DNA from: an uncultured Hungatella sp.
GTDB taxonomy: Bacteria > Bacillota > Clostridia > Lachnospirales > Lachnospiraceae
Direction of reading: 5' to 3'
Length of the DNA: 64,000 nucleotides
Assembly: GCA_910579515.1 (NCBI GenBank)
Contig: CAJTUV010000012.1
Coordinates: forward strand, 1-64,000
Under the pieces are notes generated by a model. The model saw nothing but the letters and a program-made list of their open reading frames with translations. It was not told the DNA's origin and ran no database searches. Below, in pieces: positions 24,905-32,187 of the stretch. A program made the translations under genes and the position numbers. Position 1 is the stretch's first letter. Each line of letters opens with the position of its first letter.

Positions 24905-26623
24905 TTAAGGCATAATTTCCGGCATCGGATTGATGCCGACGGCAATGAATATCCCCACCACAACAGCCACCACAACACAGTAAATAAGACATGGAAGTAT
25001 ATTGGTGCGGATCAGCTTCCCCTCATTTCCGCTAGTTCCCGTGGTTGCACAGACAGAAACAATATTATTTACACACGTCATATTTCCGATGGCGGCCCCC
25101 ATACACTGTAATGCCACAATCAATACCTGGGGCATGGCAAGAAGGGTAGCCGTCTCAAATTGCAGGGAAGAAAAAAGCGTGTTGGACACCGTAGCAGAGC
25201 CAGACATAAAAGCTCCAAGAACTCCAATCATGGGCGCGATGACAAAATAGACGCCTTGAAAAATGTTTGCCAATGCATAAGCCATTGTGTACAGCATACT
25301 GCTGTTCGCATAAGTAAATTCTGCAACTTGCTCCCCTGCAAGAATGGTTCTTCCAATGTCTGCATTGCAGGTAAATCGGTATAAGTTTACCATGGCAACT
25401 CCAAAAAGGAGCGCAATGGCTGCGCCGCCAATCTGTTCAAACGACTCTTTAAACGCAGCAGCCGCTTCCTCTTTTTTCATGTGATGTAAAAAAATAGTAA
25501 CAAAGGAAATCAAGATAAATGGCATAATTCCCGGATTCCATAAAAATTTAAACTCCCAATTTATACTTTCAAATCCCAAAATATTTCGAATAGGAAGAAT
25601 AAAGGGCTCATTATTTAAAATAGGTTTTAGCTGAAAGATTGAGACGCGGGACACAACCAGCAAAAGTCCAATCAAAATATAGGGAAGCCAGGCTTTTGCC
25701 GACGGCATTCCTTTATCCTGCACAGTGCTTACCGTCTGTGAGGACATCCAGGATTTCTCGCCCCACTCCGATACGCCCTCAAAGGTCCAAACCTCCTTTG
25801 GCATCAGGAAATTTTTCTTTGCCGCAAAAACCAAAATTGGAAGGGCTCCAAGAAATGCAGCCATGGTCGTAAGTTCCGGCCCTGCAAAAATCGCCATGGC
25901 AAGATAGATCACGGCAATAACGGCGCCGGTGAACAGGCAGAACGGAATCACCGGAATTACGTCTTTCAAACTCTTATTTCTCCCAAAGACTTTGCACAAT
26001 ACGGCTACACCGATGATAATAATGAAAAAACCGCCAATCATATGGGGGATACAGGTCCATTTCGTCAAAAGCATTGTAAATTGATCTGGATCTCCACCAA
26101 GACTTAAGACAGCAGAAGACACCGTGCTGGAAGCCGTCAAAACAGGCACGCCCACCGGTCCGGGACACACGGGTGTGGAATTATAAATCAGACTGATTGC
26201 TGCCGCGCCCAGAGGCGGAAAGCCAAGGCTTATAAGAATCGGAGCGGCTAACGCTGCCGGTGTTCCAAATCCTGCAGCGCCCTCGATAAATCCGGCAAAT
26301 ACATATCCTACCAGAACGGCCTGTATACGGGCATCCTTTGTAATATTCGAAAACATACTGTTTATGGACGCCATGGCTCCAGATTGTTTGAGAATATTCA
26401 TCAGCAGGATCGCTCCAAAAATAATACATAAGGTTTCAAAAGCGCTTAAAAAGCCGGCAAGCGTCTGGGCTCCGATTTCCAAAGGCTTCATCTTCCATAC
26501 GCCTCCAGCCACCAGACAGGCCACGCCCCAGGAAACAGGCAGAGCACGTTTGGCAGGCCAGCCCAAGACCACCATAAACACGACAGTCAGCAAAATCGGC
26601 AATACTGCAATAAGAGCATACAT
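24905..26623 (-). CDS. LctP-family L-lactate/glycolate permease
   Basis: This 572-aa protein has about 13 hydrophobic helices and the LctP signatures FIEGAAGFGTPAALAAPIL and NSTPVCPGPVGVPVLTASS in the first half, and MTCVNNIVSVCATTGTSGNEG near the end. It should import a 2-hydroxy acid with protons. GAAGGAGGAG precedes the ATG. It is the first gene of a five-gene unit that continues with the creatininase-fold protein, a membrane protein, the flavin oxidase and GntR. The 127-bp gap after it holds no clear terminator. The upstream 145 bp carry several ACACA/TGTGT repeats that could be regulator sites. Confidence 0.88.
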   Translation of the reverse strand: MYALIAVLPILLTVVFMVVLGWPAKRALPVSWGVACLVAGGVWKMKPLEIGAQTLAGFLSAFETLCIIFGAILLMNILKQSGAMASINSMFSNITKDARIQAVLVGYVFAGFIEGAAGFGTPAALAAPILISLGFPPLGAAAISLIYNSTPVCPGPVGVPVLTASSTVSSAVLSLGGDPDQFTMLLTKWTCIPHMIGGFFIIIIGVAVLCKVFGRNKSLKDVIPVIPFCLFTGAVIAVIYLAMAIFAGPELTTMAAFLGALPILVFAAKKNFLMPKEVWTFEGVSEWGEKSWMSSQTVSTVQDKGMPSAKAWLPYILIGLLLVVSRVSIFQLKPILNNEPFILPIRNILGFESINWEFKFLWNPGIMPFILISFVTIFLHHMKKEEAAAAFKESFEQIGGAAIALLFGVAMVNLYRFTCNADIGRTILAGEQVAEFTYANSSMLYTMAYALANIFQGVYFVIAPMIGVLGAFMSGSATVSNTLFSSLQFETATLLAMPQVLIVALQCMGAAIGNMTCVNNIVSVCATTGTSGNEGKLIRTNILPCLIYCVVVAVVVGIFIAVGINPMPEIMP

Positions 26624-26768
26624 AACACAATCTCCTCCTTCTTTTGATAAAACATTGTGTGATTTGTCATGCTCTTAATTGTAATTTCCTGTGTTTTCAG
26701 ATACAATTTACACAAAATCAATGTGTTTCATTTTCTTACACATCAGATTTTTGCCCAAATCCAAATGG

Positions 26769-27353
26769 TCAGCACACCTTCCTCTTTACTTTCTCACACA
26801 TCATGGTATATCCTGAAATTTCCTGCTCAATGATTGCTTCCAGCTTTTCCAGGTATTTTAAATAGTCCGCGTGCATTCCTCCGCGAATCCAGTCAGAGAT
26901 AATTCCGATTAGGGAATGAGACTTCAGCTTTGCAATTAATTGAATTTCTTCCTTCGTCAACACAAAGTCACATGTGGAATATCGAAGATTCATACTGTTT
27001 TCCCACAAATCAAAATAAAACTCATACAAATATTCATACAGGGAATTCTGTCCTATGTACTGAAAACAAGCAAAATAAAACTTTCTGTTCTCATAAAGAC
27101 ACCTGCACACATTCACAAAGCTGTCCATAGGCCGCTCGGATTCTGTGAAAGAGTTTACATTTTTTTGCATATCTGAATAGAAAATCCAGTTAATCAGCTC
27201 ATACTTGTCCTTAAAATGATAATAAAACGTGTTCCTGCTGATGTTACAGTGATCTGTAATATCCTTTACAGAAATTTTTGACAAAGGCCATTTCTCCATA
27301 AGCTGTTTTAATCCCATTGCAATCGCTTCTTTGGTCACTAAATTATTTGACAT
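26769..27353 (-). CDS. TetR-family regulator (DhaS-like)
   Basis: This 194-aa protein has a TetR DNA-binding domain (KISVKDITDHCNISRNTFYYHF KDKYELI) and a C-terminal domain of the TetR type found in DhaS-like proteins, with YIGQNSLYEYLYEFYFDLWE. Start chosen at 27353 (MSNNLVTKEA), with AGGAGA seven bases upstream; the longer frame would run through the promoter. A long perfect palindrome sits at its promoter. It could control itself and the flanking LctP or SLC13 units. Confidence 0.85.
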   Translation of the reverse strand: MSNNLVTKEAIAMGLKQLMEKWPLSKISVKDITDHCNISRNTFYYHFKDKYELINWIFYSDMQKNVNSFTESERPMDSFVNVCRCLYENRKFYFACFQYIGQNSLYEYLYEFYFDLWENSMNLRYSTCDFVLTKEEIQLIAKLKSHSLIGIISDWIRGGMHADYLKYLEKLEAIIEQEISGYTMMCEKVKRKVC

Positions 27354-27420
27354 AAGCCCATCTCCTGTTCCCGAACGTAATTCCCCTTGCTTTTTGTTTA
27401 TCTTTTGCTCCAGAATATCA

Positions 27421-27475
27421 GTATACTGATATATCAGTATACCGGTATAATAACACACCAAAACGTTATAGTCAA
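27421..27475 (-). promoter_or_regulatory. Promoter and 22-bp perfect palindrome of the TetR gene
   Basis: On the minus strand TTGACT (27475-27470) and TATTAT (27452-27447) are 17 bp apart. A perfect 22-bp palindrome fills 27421-27442 just downstream of the -10 box (half-site GTATACTGATA). This covers the transcription start, so binding would block RNA polymerase: a strong candidate TetR operator. Confidence 0.8.
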
Positions 27476-27496
27476 TATTCACAAAGGATATATTAA

Positions 27497-27558
27497 AATA
27501 AGGAGCTGTTAAGCTGAAATTTTCAAATCATTTCCTTTCAGCTCAACAACTCCTTATT
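27497..27558. terminator. Long bidirectional terminator
   Basis: AATAAGGAG (27497-27505) pairs with CTCCTTATT (27550-27558), and the inner arms AGCTGAAA and TTTCAGCT pair too. The plus strand continues CTTTTTATC and the minus strand TTTAATATA. It ends the DUF6282 transcript ahead of the TetR promoter. Confidence 0.75.
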
Positions 27559-27576
27559 CTTTTTATCTATCCCGCT

Positions 27577-28431
27577 TTATTGCAGCACCCATTTAGGATT
27601 ATCATGGGTCATCTTGTAAATGTCTTCACATGAAATTCCACAATCCAGCATGGCATCCATAAACATCATCATCCCTTCTGCCGGATACTCCTTTCCTGCC
27701 TGCCCTCTGTCTGTAGCCATAAGGCAGTTTTTGGCTCCCAGATCACGTATGGTCTGAGCCATGTATTCTGCCGTCACATGGTTGATTCCAATGTCAAACC
27801 ACAATTTTTCCACCATAACTCCCTGCTCTGCCAACTGTTTCTGAATCTCAATCGGAATTGTGGTGCAGGTCCAGTCTGGGTGAGTCAGTATCGTGCGCAC
27901 CTTTCGCTCTCTGGCCGCAGCGCACAATGCAATAGATTCCCCGATACTGATATGCCCTGTCGCAATGGCTCCCTCATACTCCTTCACAAGATCCAGGATT
28001 TCAAAAATCTCTGGCTTTAAATTCCCCTCCTCGTCCAACAGCCGAATCCCGGGATGATTGGTAACGAAATCCCTGCCAAAATATTCTGCCTGATTGCGGG
28101 CATGAATGGTAGGCATCCAGATGATTTTTGCCCCAAACTGGAGATAATACTTAGCCGCTATGGGGTTCAAACCGCCGATGGACAGATTCATCACCGCTGA
28201 ACCGTATGCCTTCGTTTTATATCCCCCTGTGGTATTCGCCAGTATCGCTCTTGCAGGAGTCGGGTCCAAATGATTTTTTAACATCACGCCTGCCATTCCA
28301 AACGCATCCGCCTGTTCTAATAATTCCTTGTCATTCAGCGCTCTGGGTCCAAAATCAGGCGCCGTGTGGGTATGTAAATCATACGCTCCCTTCATCAATT
28401 CAAGAACTTCCCTATGTCTGGGCTTGTACAT
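27577..28431 (-). CDS. DUF6282 family amidohydrolase-like protein
   Basis: This 284-aa protein resembles metal-dependent amidohydrolases: AYDLHTHTAPDFGPR supplies an HxH pair near the N-terminus, ATGHISIGESIAL and ILTHPDWTCTTIP add His residues, and MATDRGQAG supplies the late Asp. This set matches DUF6282 proteins. I start at 28431, where AAAGGAG precedes the ATG. It follows the SLC13 gene by 22 bp. It probably hydrolyses the compound taken up by that transporter; the substrate is unknown. Confidence 0.75.
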   Translation of the reverse strand: MYKPRHREVLELMKGAYDLHTHTAPDFGPRALNDKELLEQADAFGMAGVMLKNHLDPTPARAILANTTGGYKTKAYGSAVMNLSIGGLNPIAAKYYLQFGAKIIWMPTIHARNQAEYFGRDFVTNHPGIRLLDEEGNLKPEIFEILDLVKEYEGAIATGHISIGESIALCAAARERKVRTILTHPDWTCTTIPIEIQKQLAEQGVMVEKLWFDIGINHVTAEYMAQTIRDLGAKNCLMATDRGQAGKEYPAEGMMMFMDAMLDCGISCEDIYKMTHDNPKWVLQ

Positions 28432-28453
28432 TGCAAACTCCTTTCCTGCTGCT

Positions 28454-29749
28454 TTAAAAAATAGGATACAAAAAGCTGACCCAAAGCACTCCTGCCGCAC
28501 ACATGATCACACTGGGAATGATGGACTGCTTAAACACACTCTTAAAATCATACCCGCCTGCCGCCATAGAAAGAGGAATGGCCGGACAGGACATCGGAGT
28601 GCTGTACGCAGAAGTAGCCGCAATATGGATGATAACCGCCGCGCCTATGGGATTGATTCCCATAACCTTCACCGTAGCCAGAATTACTGGCATCAACGAC
28701 CACATAACCGCCCCGTTAAGCATAAACTGCGTAATCAAAAAGGTGACGATAAAAATAATAAAGTATACGCCTATGCTGCTGTTCACAGATTCTGCCATAC
28801 GTGCGATTAACGTACCGATCAAGTCGGCCGCTCCAGTGTTGGTCAGCGCTCCGCCCATAGACAGCGCCCCAGCAAAGACCGCAAAATACGGAACCGGCAA
28901 TGCATCATTGATCTGCTTTCCTTTTAATACCCTGCATAACACCATAAAAACAGCTCCTATGAGGGAAATCAGCCAGGGGTCTACCCCAATTTTTCCAGAA
29001 ATCAAAAGGGCCCCGCAAGTTCCGAAAAAAATAACATATCCGCACTTTTCCTGAAAAGGAGAAAGCTTTTCCTCCTGCCCTCCTTGTGCAGGAATCGAAG
29101 CAGCGCTGATAGCAGTCGGCGGTTCTTCTGGCGCAAGATGAAATCCAACAGAAACAACGTAGATTAGAATGAGCAGGATTCCCGGCGTCCGCAATATCAT
29201 ATCCTGAAGAACCGTCATGGAATAATTTCCAATTCCAAAGGTTTCAAACATAGAATTTACCTGCATGGGAAAAGAGTAAGCAGCTCCCATTGGCAGCCAT
29301 GCCATAGTCGCAAGAAGGGCAACCACCAAGGGATACATAACTTTTGATCTCTTTACGCCGATTTCATCCATGGAAGCCCCAAGCAAAGGCGCCACAATGG
29401 AAAATTCCGCAACAGCCTGACCAATAAACTGACACAAAATAACTCCGAGAATCATATATCCAAAGAATATTTTTCTTGCAGACCCTTTTGCCAGACGGTT
29501 TACCTTCTTAGCCAGATTTTTAACAAATTGAGTTCTTGTAAAACCGGCGGAACACACAAACATACAGACGCACAGCCACAGATTCTGATTTCCAAAATAA
29601 CTCATGGCGTCTGCTGTTGTGATACATTTAGTCAGGTAAAAAGCACTGAGGGAAAGCATGGCCACAACTCCCATAGGAAGTTTGTTTGACAGGTAACCGA
29701 TAACCGTAATCAGACTGATGGCCAGGCAAATGATCATTTGTGTTGACAT
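28454..29749 (-). CDS. SLC13/DASS-type anion permease
   Basis: This 431-aa protein has about eleven helices with the DASS layout. MGVVAMLSLSAFYLTKCITT is the early helix-hairpin region and ATSAYSTPMSCPAIPLSMAAGGY is the late conserved loop. DASS proteins import di- or tricarboxylates or sulfate with sodium or protons. I start at 29749, where GGGGAGG precedes the ATG. It lies between a serine hydrolase gene (13 bp upstream) and DUF6282, so the three probably handle one carboxylated compound. Confidence 0.8.
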   Translation of the reverse strand: MSTQMIICLAISLITVIGYLSNKLPMGVVAMLSLSAFYLTKCITTADAMSYFGNQNLWLCVCMFVCSAGFTRTQFVKNLAKKVNRLAKGSARKIFFGYMILGVILCQFIGQAVAEFSIVAPLLGASMDEIGVKRSKVMYPLVVALLATMAWLPMGAAYSFPMQVNSMFETFGIGNYSMTVLQDMILRTPGILLILIYVVSVGFHLAPEEPPTAISAASIPAQGGQEEKLSPFQEKCGYVIFFGTCGALLISGKIGVDPWLISLIGAVFMVLCRVLKGKQINDALPVPYFAVFAGALSMGGALTNTGAADLIGTLIARMAESVNSSIGVYFIIFIVTFLITQFMLNGAVMWSLMPVILATVKVMGINPIGAAVIIHIAATSAYSTPMSCPAIPLSMAAGGYDFKSVFKQSIIPSVIMCAAGVLWVSFLYPIF

Positions 29750-29762
29750 AGTAAGTCCTCCC

Positions 29763-30710
29763 CTAATTCGTTTTCCATTGCGAAACAATCGTCTCCCAGA
29801 TTACATCCAGAAGCGCCTGAGTGTCAAATTCATAAGATTTTAAACAGATAATTCCATCATATTCTGGCAGTACAATCCCTAATTGTCCGCCCCACCCTGA
29901 CATATAATAGCCATCCGCCCTGTAGGTTCTCCAGAAAAAGTACCCATAACCAGCCGTTGTGTCGCTGGAATTGCGAGGAATCTCTGTGGGAGCGTTCTCA
30001 ATTTGCTTTGAAACAGCTTCCTCCAAGTATTTTCTGGAAACTATCTGTCTTCCATTCCAGGCTCCCCCTTCCAGGCAGAGCTGGGCCAGACGGGAAAACT
30101 CTTCGGTTGTCACCTGAAGCCCCCCAGGACCGCAGGTATATCCAAGGGGATCTGTATACCACTGAGGGTTGCGGATTCCTAAAGGCTCAAACAACCTGGG
30201 CCTAAGCCAGTCAATCAGATTCTCTCCGGTCAAAGCAATCATCATCCTGGATAGTATATGGGGACAGGCATTGTTGTATACAAACCGACTTCCCGGAGCT
30301 AATTGTAAAGGCTGAGAAAACGCATAGTGAATCCAATCCTTATCCTCTAAATCATCACGGTTTATCTGGCCTGGAATCAGGGAGTAACCATCCATCAGTT
30401 TATGATCATGGCCGCTGGCCATGGTCAGAAGATTCTTAACTGTGACCTGTTCCCACGTCTTGTCGTAATCTTCTGGCAGATGCTTGTTTAAAACCTCTGT
30501 TGGCCTGGTATCCAGTGTCAGTATCCCTTCCTCCATGGCAATCCCTACGGCCAGACTGATTACGCTTTTGCTGGCTGAATGAATATCAGACCTGCGGTCT
30601 GTGGGATGAAAATGAAAGGAGGCCGCAAGTTTATTCTTCCTTTTTACCAAAATATGGTGCACTCCCAATCGTTTCTGGCAAATTTGTTCTGCAAAAGGCA
30701 CAATATCCAT
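29763..30710 (-). CDS. Serine hydrolase of the class C beta-lactamase fold
   Basis: This 315-aa protein belongs to the beta-lactamase/PBP4-like family. The SxxK motif is SASK at residues 45-48, the YxN motif is in RFVYNNACPH, and GWGGQLGIVLPEY carries the late Gly-rich strand. There is no signal peptide, so it is cytoplasmic and more likely an esterase or amidase than an antibiotic-resistance enzyme. It is the first gene of the operon with SLC13 and DUF6282, opposite the LysR gene. Confidence 0.82.
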   Translation of the reverse strand: MDIVPFAEQICQKRLGVHHILVKRKNKLAASFHFHPTDRRSDIHSASKSVISLAVGIAMEEGILTLDTRPTEVLNKHLPEDYDKTWEQVTVKNLLTMASGHDHKLMDGYSLIPGQINRDDLEDKDWIHYAFSQPLQLAPGSRFVYNNACPHILSRMMIALTGENLIDWLRPRLFEPLGIRNPQWYTDPLGYTCGPGGLQVTTEEFSRLAQLCLEGGAWNGRQIVSRKYLEEAVSKQIENAPTEIPRNSSDTTAGYGYFFWRTYRADGYYMSGWGGQLGIVLPEYDGIICLKSYEFDTQALLDVIWETIVSQWKTN

Positions 30711-30780
30711 AGTATTTTATATAAAATTTTCCTTTCCTCTTATTTGAATGCGCATTTCATACCATAAATTTAATATAAGA

Positions 30781-30809
30781 TTGATTATTTTACAAATACT
30801 ATTTATAAT
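30781..30809 (+). promoter_or_regulatory. Promoter of the LysR gene
   Basis: TTGATT (30781-30786) and TATAAT (30804-30809) have a 17-bp spacer, 41 bp before the ATG. The 139-bp divergent region is very AT-rich and should also hold the LysR binding sites for the serine hydrolase operon. Confidence 0.65.
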
Positions 30810-30849
30810 ATTTAACTATAGTATAAATCCTATATAAGGAGGCCAGTTT

Positions 30850-31764
30850 ATGAACGACAAAAACTTGCAGTACTTTCTCGCAGTTTCAGAGGAACATAGC
30901 ATATCAACCGCCGCCAGAAAGCTTTTTATCGCCCAGCCCTCCCTATCCCAGGCTATCAAGCGGCTAGAGGATTCTGTAGGAGAACCATTGTTTAAACGGA
31001 CTGGCAGCGGGCTCCAGCTAACCAATATCGGAGAACAATTTTATGCGGCTGCAGTGCAGACAGAAAAAATATGGCAGAACTTTTCCATGAATCTGACAGC
31101 TCCAGATGATTTAAAAGAAGGCACCTTATCCTTTGGCATTGTCTTTCAATTAGGGCTGAAAATATTGCCGCAGATTTTGATCCAATTTAACCAAAAATTT
31201 CCCAAAATCAACTGCAATGTCTATGACAAGAATCATATAGAGCTGGAGAAAAGCCTGTTAAGCGGAGAATTGGATCTGGCAGTCACCCATATCCAAAATC
31301 ATCAGGAGCGCCCCTCTCTTTCTTATGACTGCTTTTTACGAGATCCATTTGTTGTTATCGCCTCTTTAAAAAGGGATTGTTCAAGATTTCTGACAGACAG
31401 TCCAAACGGCCCTATGGTCCATTTAGAACAATTAGAAGAAGAGAAATTTATTTACCCCAAAAAGGAAAATCAGTCCAGACATATTATTGACTCAGTACTG
31501 GCAAAATGTAATATTCTTTACCCAAAAGAATACCTGGTAAATAACCAGTATGAGACTATCCAGGCTCTGGTGGAAGCCGATCTGGGAATCGGGATTCTCC
31601 CCAAAAGCTATCTGTCGCCGTCCATGGCGCTGCAGGTATTCCATATTCCAGAAGAATATGAGGCCTATTGGGATTTTTGTATCGTAACCAGGAAATATTA
31701 CAGCCTTAACTATATTGAAGACTGCTTTGTGAGGATTGCGAAAGAAAGCTGTTTAGGGCTTTAG
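30850..31764 (+). CDS. LysR-family regulator
   Basis: This 304-aa protein has the LysR DNA-binding domain (NLQYFLAVSEEHSISTAARK, LFIAQPSLSQAIKRLEDSVG) and an effector domain with GILPKSYLSPSMALQ. GGAGG precedes the ATG. It is divergent from the serine hydrolase/SLC13/DUF6282 operon and is its likely activator. It is the last gene with neighbour-like composition before the AT-rich island; a hairpin begins at the very next base after its stop. Confidence 0.88.
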   Translation: MNDKNLQYFLAVSEEHSISTAARKLFIAQPSLSQAIKRLEDSVGEPLFKRTGSGLQLTNIGEQFYAAAVQTEKIWQNFSMNLTAPDDLKEGTLSFGIVFQLGLKILPQILIQFNQKFPKINCNVYDKNHIELEKSLLSGELDLAVTHIQNHQERPSLSYDCFLRDPFVVIASLKRDCSRFLTDSPNGPMVHLEQLEEEKFIYPKKENQSRHIIDSVLAKCNILYPKEYLVNNQYETIQALVEADLGIGILPKSYLSPSMALQVFHIPEEYEAYWDFCIVTRKYYSLNYIEDCFVRIAKESCLGL

Positions 31765-31849
31765 ACTAGTACATTGTTGTACTAATTTACTCGCGAATTA
31801 ATGCAATGATGTACTAGTATGCCTGCCTGTGTGAATTGAGCAGGCAGGC
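31765..31849. repeat. Two consecutive hairpins at the island edge
   Basis: Directly after the LysR stop, a 54-bp imperfect inverted repeat (31765-31818) has 23-bp arms beginning ACTAGTACAT; 19 of 23 positions match and three of the four others can form G-U pairs. A second stem follows, GCCTGCCTG with CAGGCAGGC (31821-31849, 11-nt loop). Neither has a T-run. They may be a terminator-like structure, a mobile-element end, or an insertion scar. Confidence 0.6.
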
Positions 31850-32187
31850 GGAGAAGTAGGGATGAGATTCTCCCATAATCCATTCTTCACAAGATACGAT
31901 AAATTGGGAATAGTTGCAAAATGAATGGATGATCCTTTTACAAAATCTTCCAATTGCTTCAGAAGAATATAAACACAGCAGTAAGGCCTCCACGAGATGG
32001 TTTTCTGGATACATTAAAAACCTTTGCAATCTCCTTTTCAAGCAGTTTATTTGCAAGAGCCGCCAGCCCTTATTTAGCAGAGTTAACTGGACGATATCTT
32101 TAGCTTTCCAAATCTAAAAAACCATGAGCTAACCCACCACTCATTGAAGTTAGTGGGTTGGGGCTGGCTGCAAAAGCAGCCTAAAGG
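31850..32187. other. Decayed DNA with IS-like end hairpin
   Basis: No intact gene is present in these 338 bp. On the minus strand short peptides appear in shifted frames, such as LLEKEIAKVFNVSRK (helix-turn-helix-like) and, one frame over, VYILLKQLEDFVKGSSIHFA, so a degraded gene is likely; I cannot name it. Near the end AACCCAC (32131-32137) pairs with GTGGGTT (32153-32159), resembling the hairpins at IS200/IS605 ends, and GGCTGC/GCAGCC (32166-32181) forms another. The region marks the left boundary of the AT-rich island. Confidence 0.4.

Noticed and set aside
29763..30710. Beta-lactam resistance gene
   Set aside because: SxxK and YxN are present, but there is no signal peptide and the operon context is catabolic.
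31850..32187. Intact IS200/IS605 transposase
   Set aside because: Only frame-shifted fragments without the HUH motif are seen; the end hairpin alone is weak evidence.
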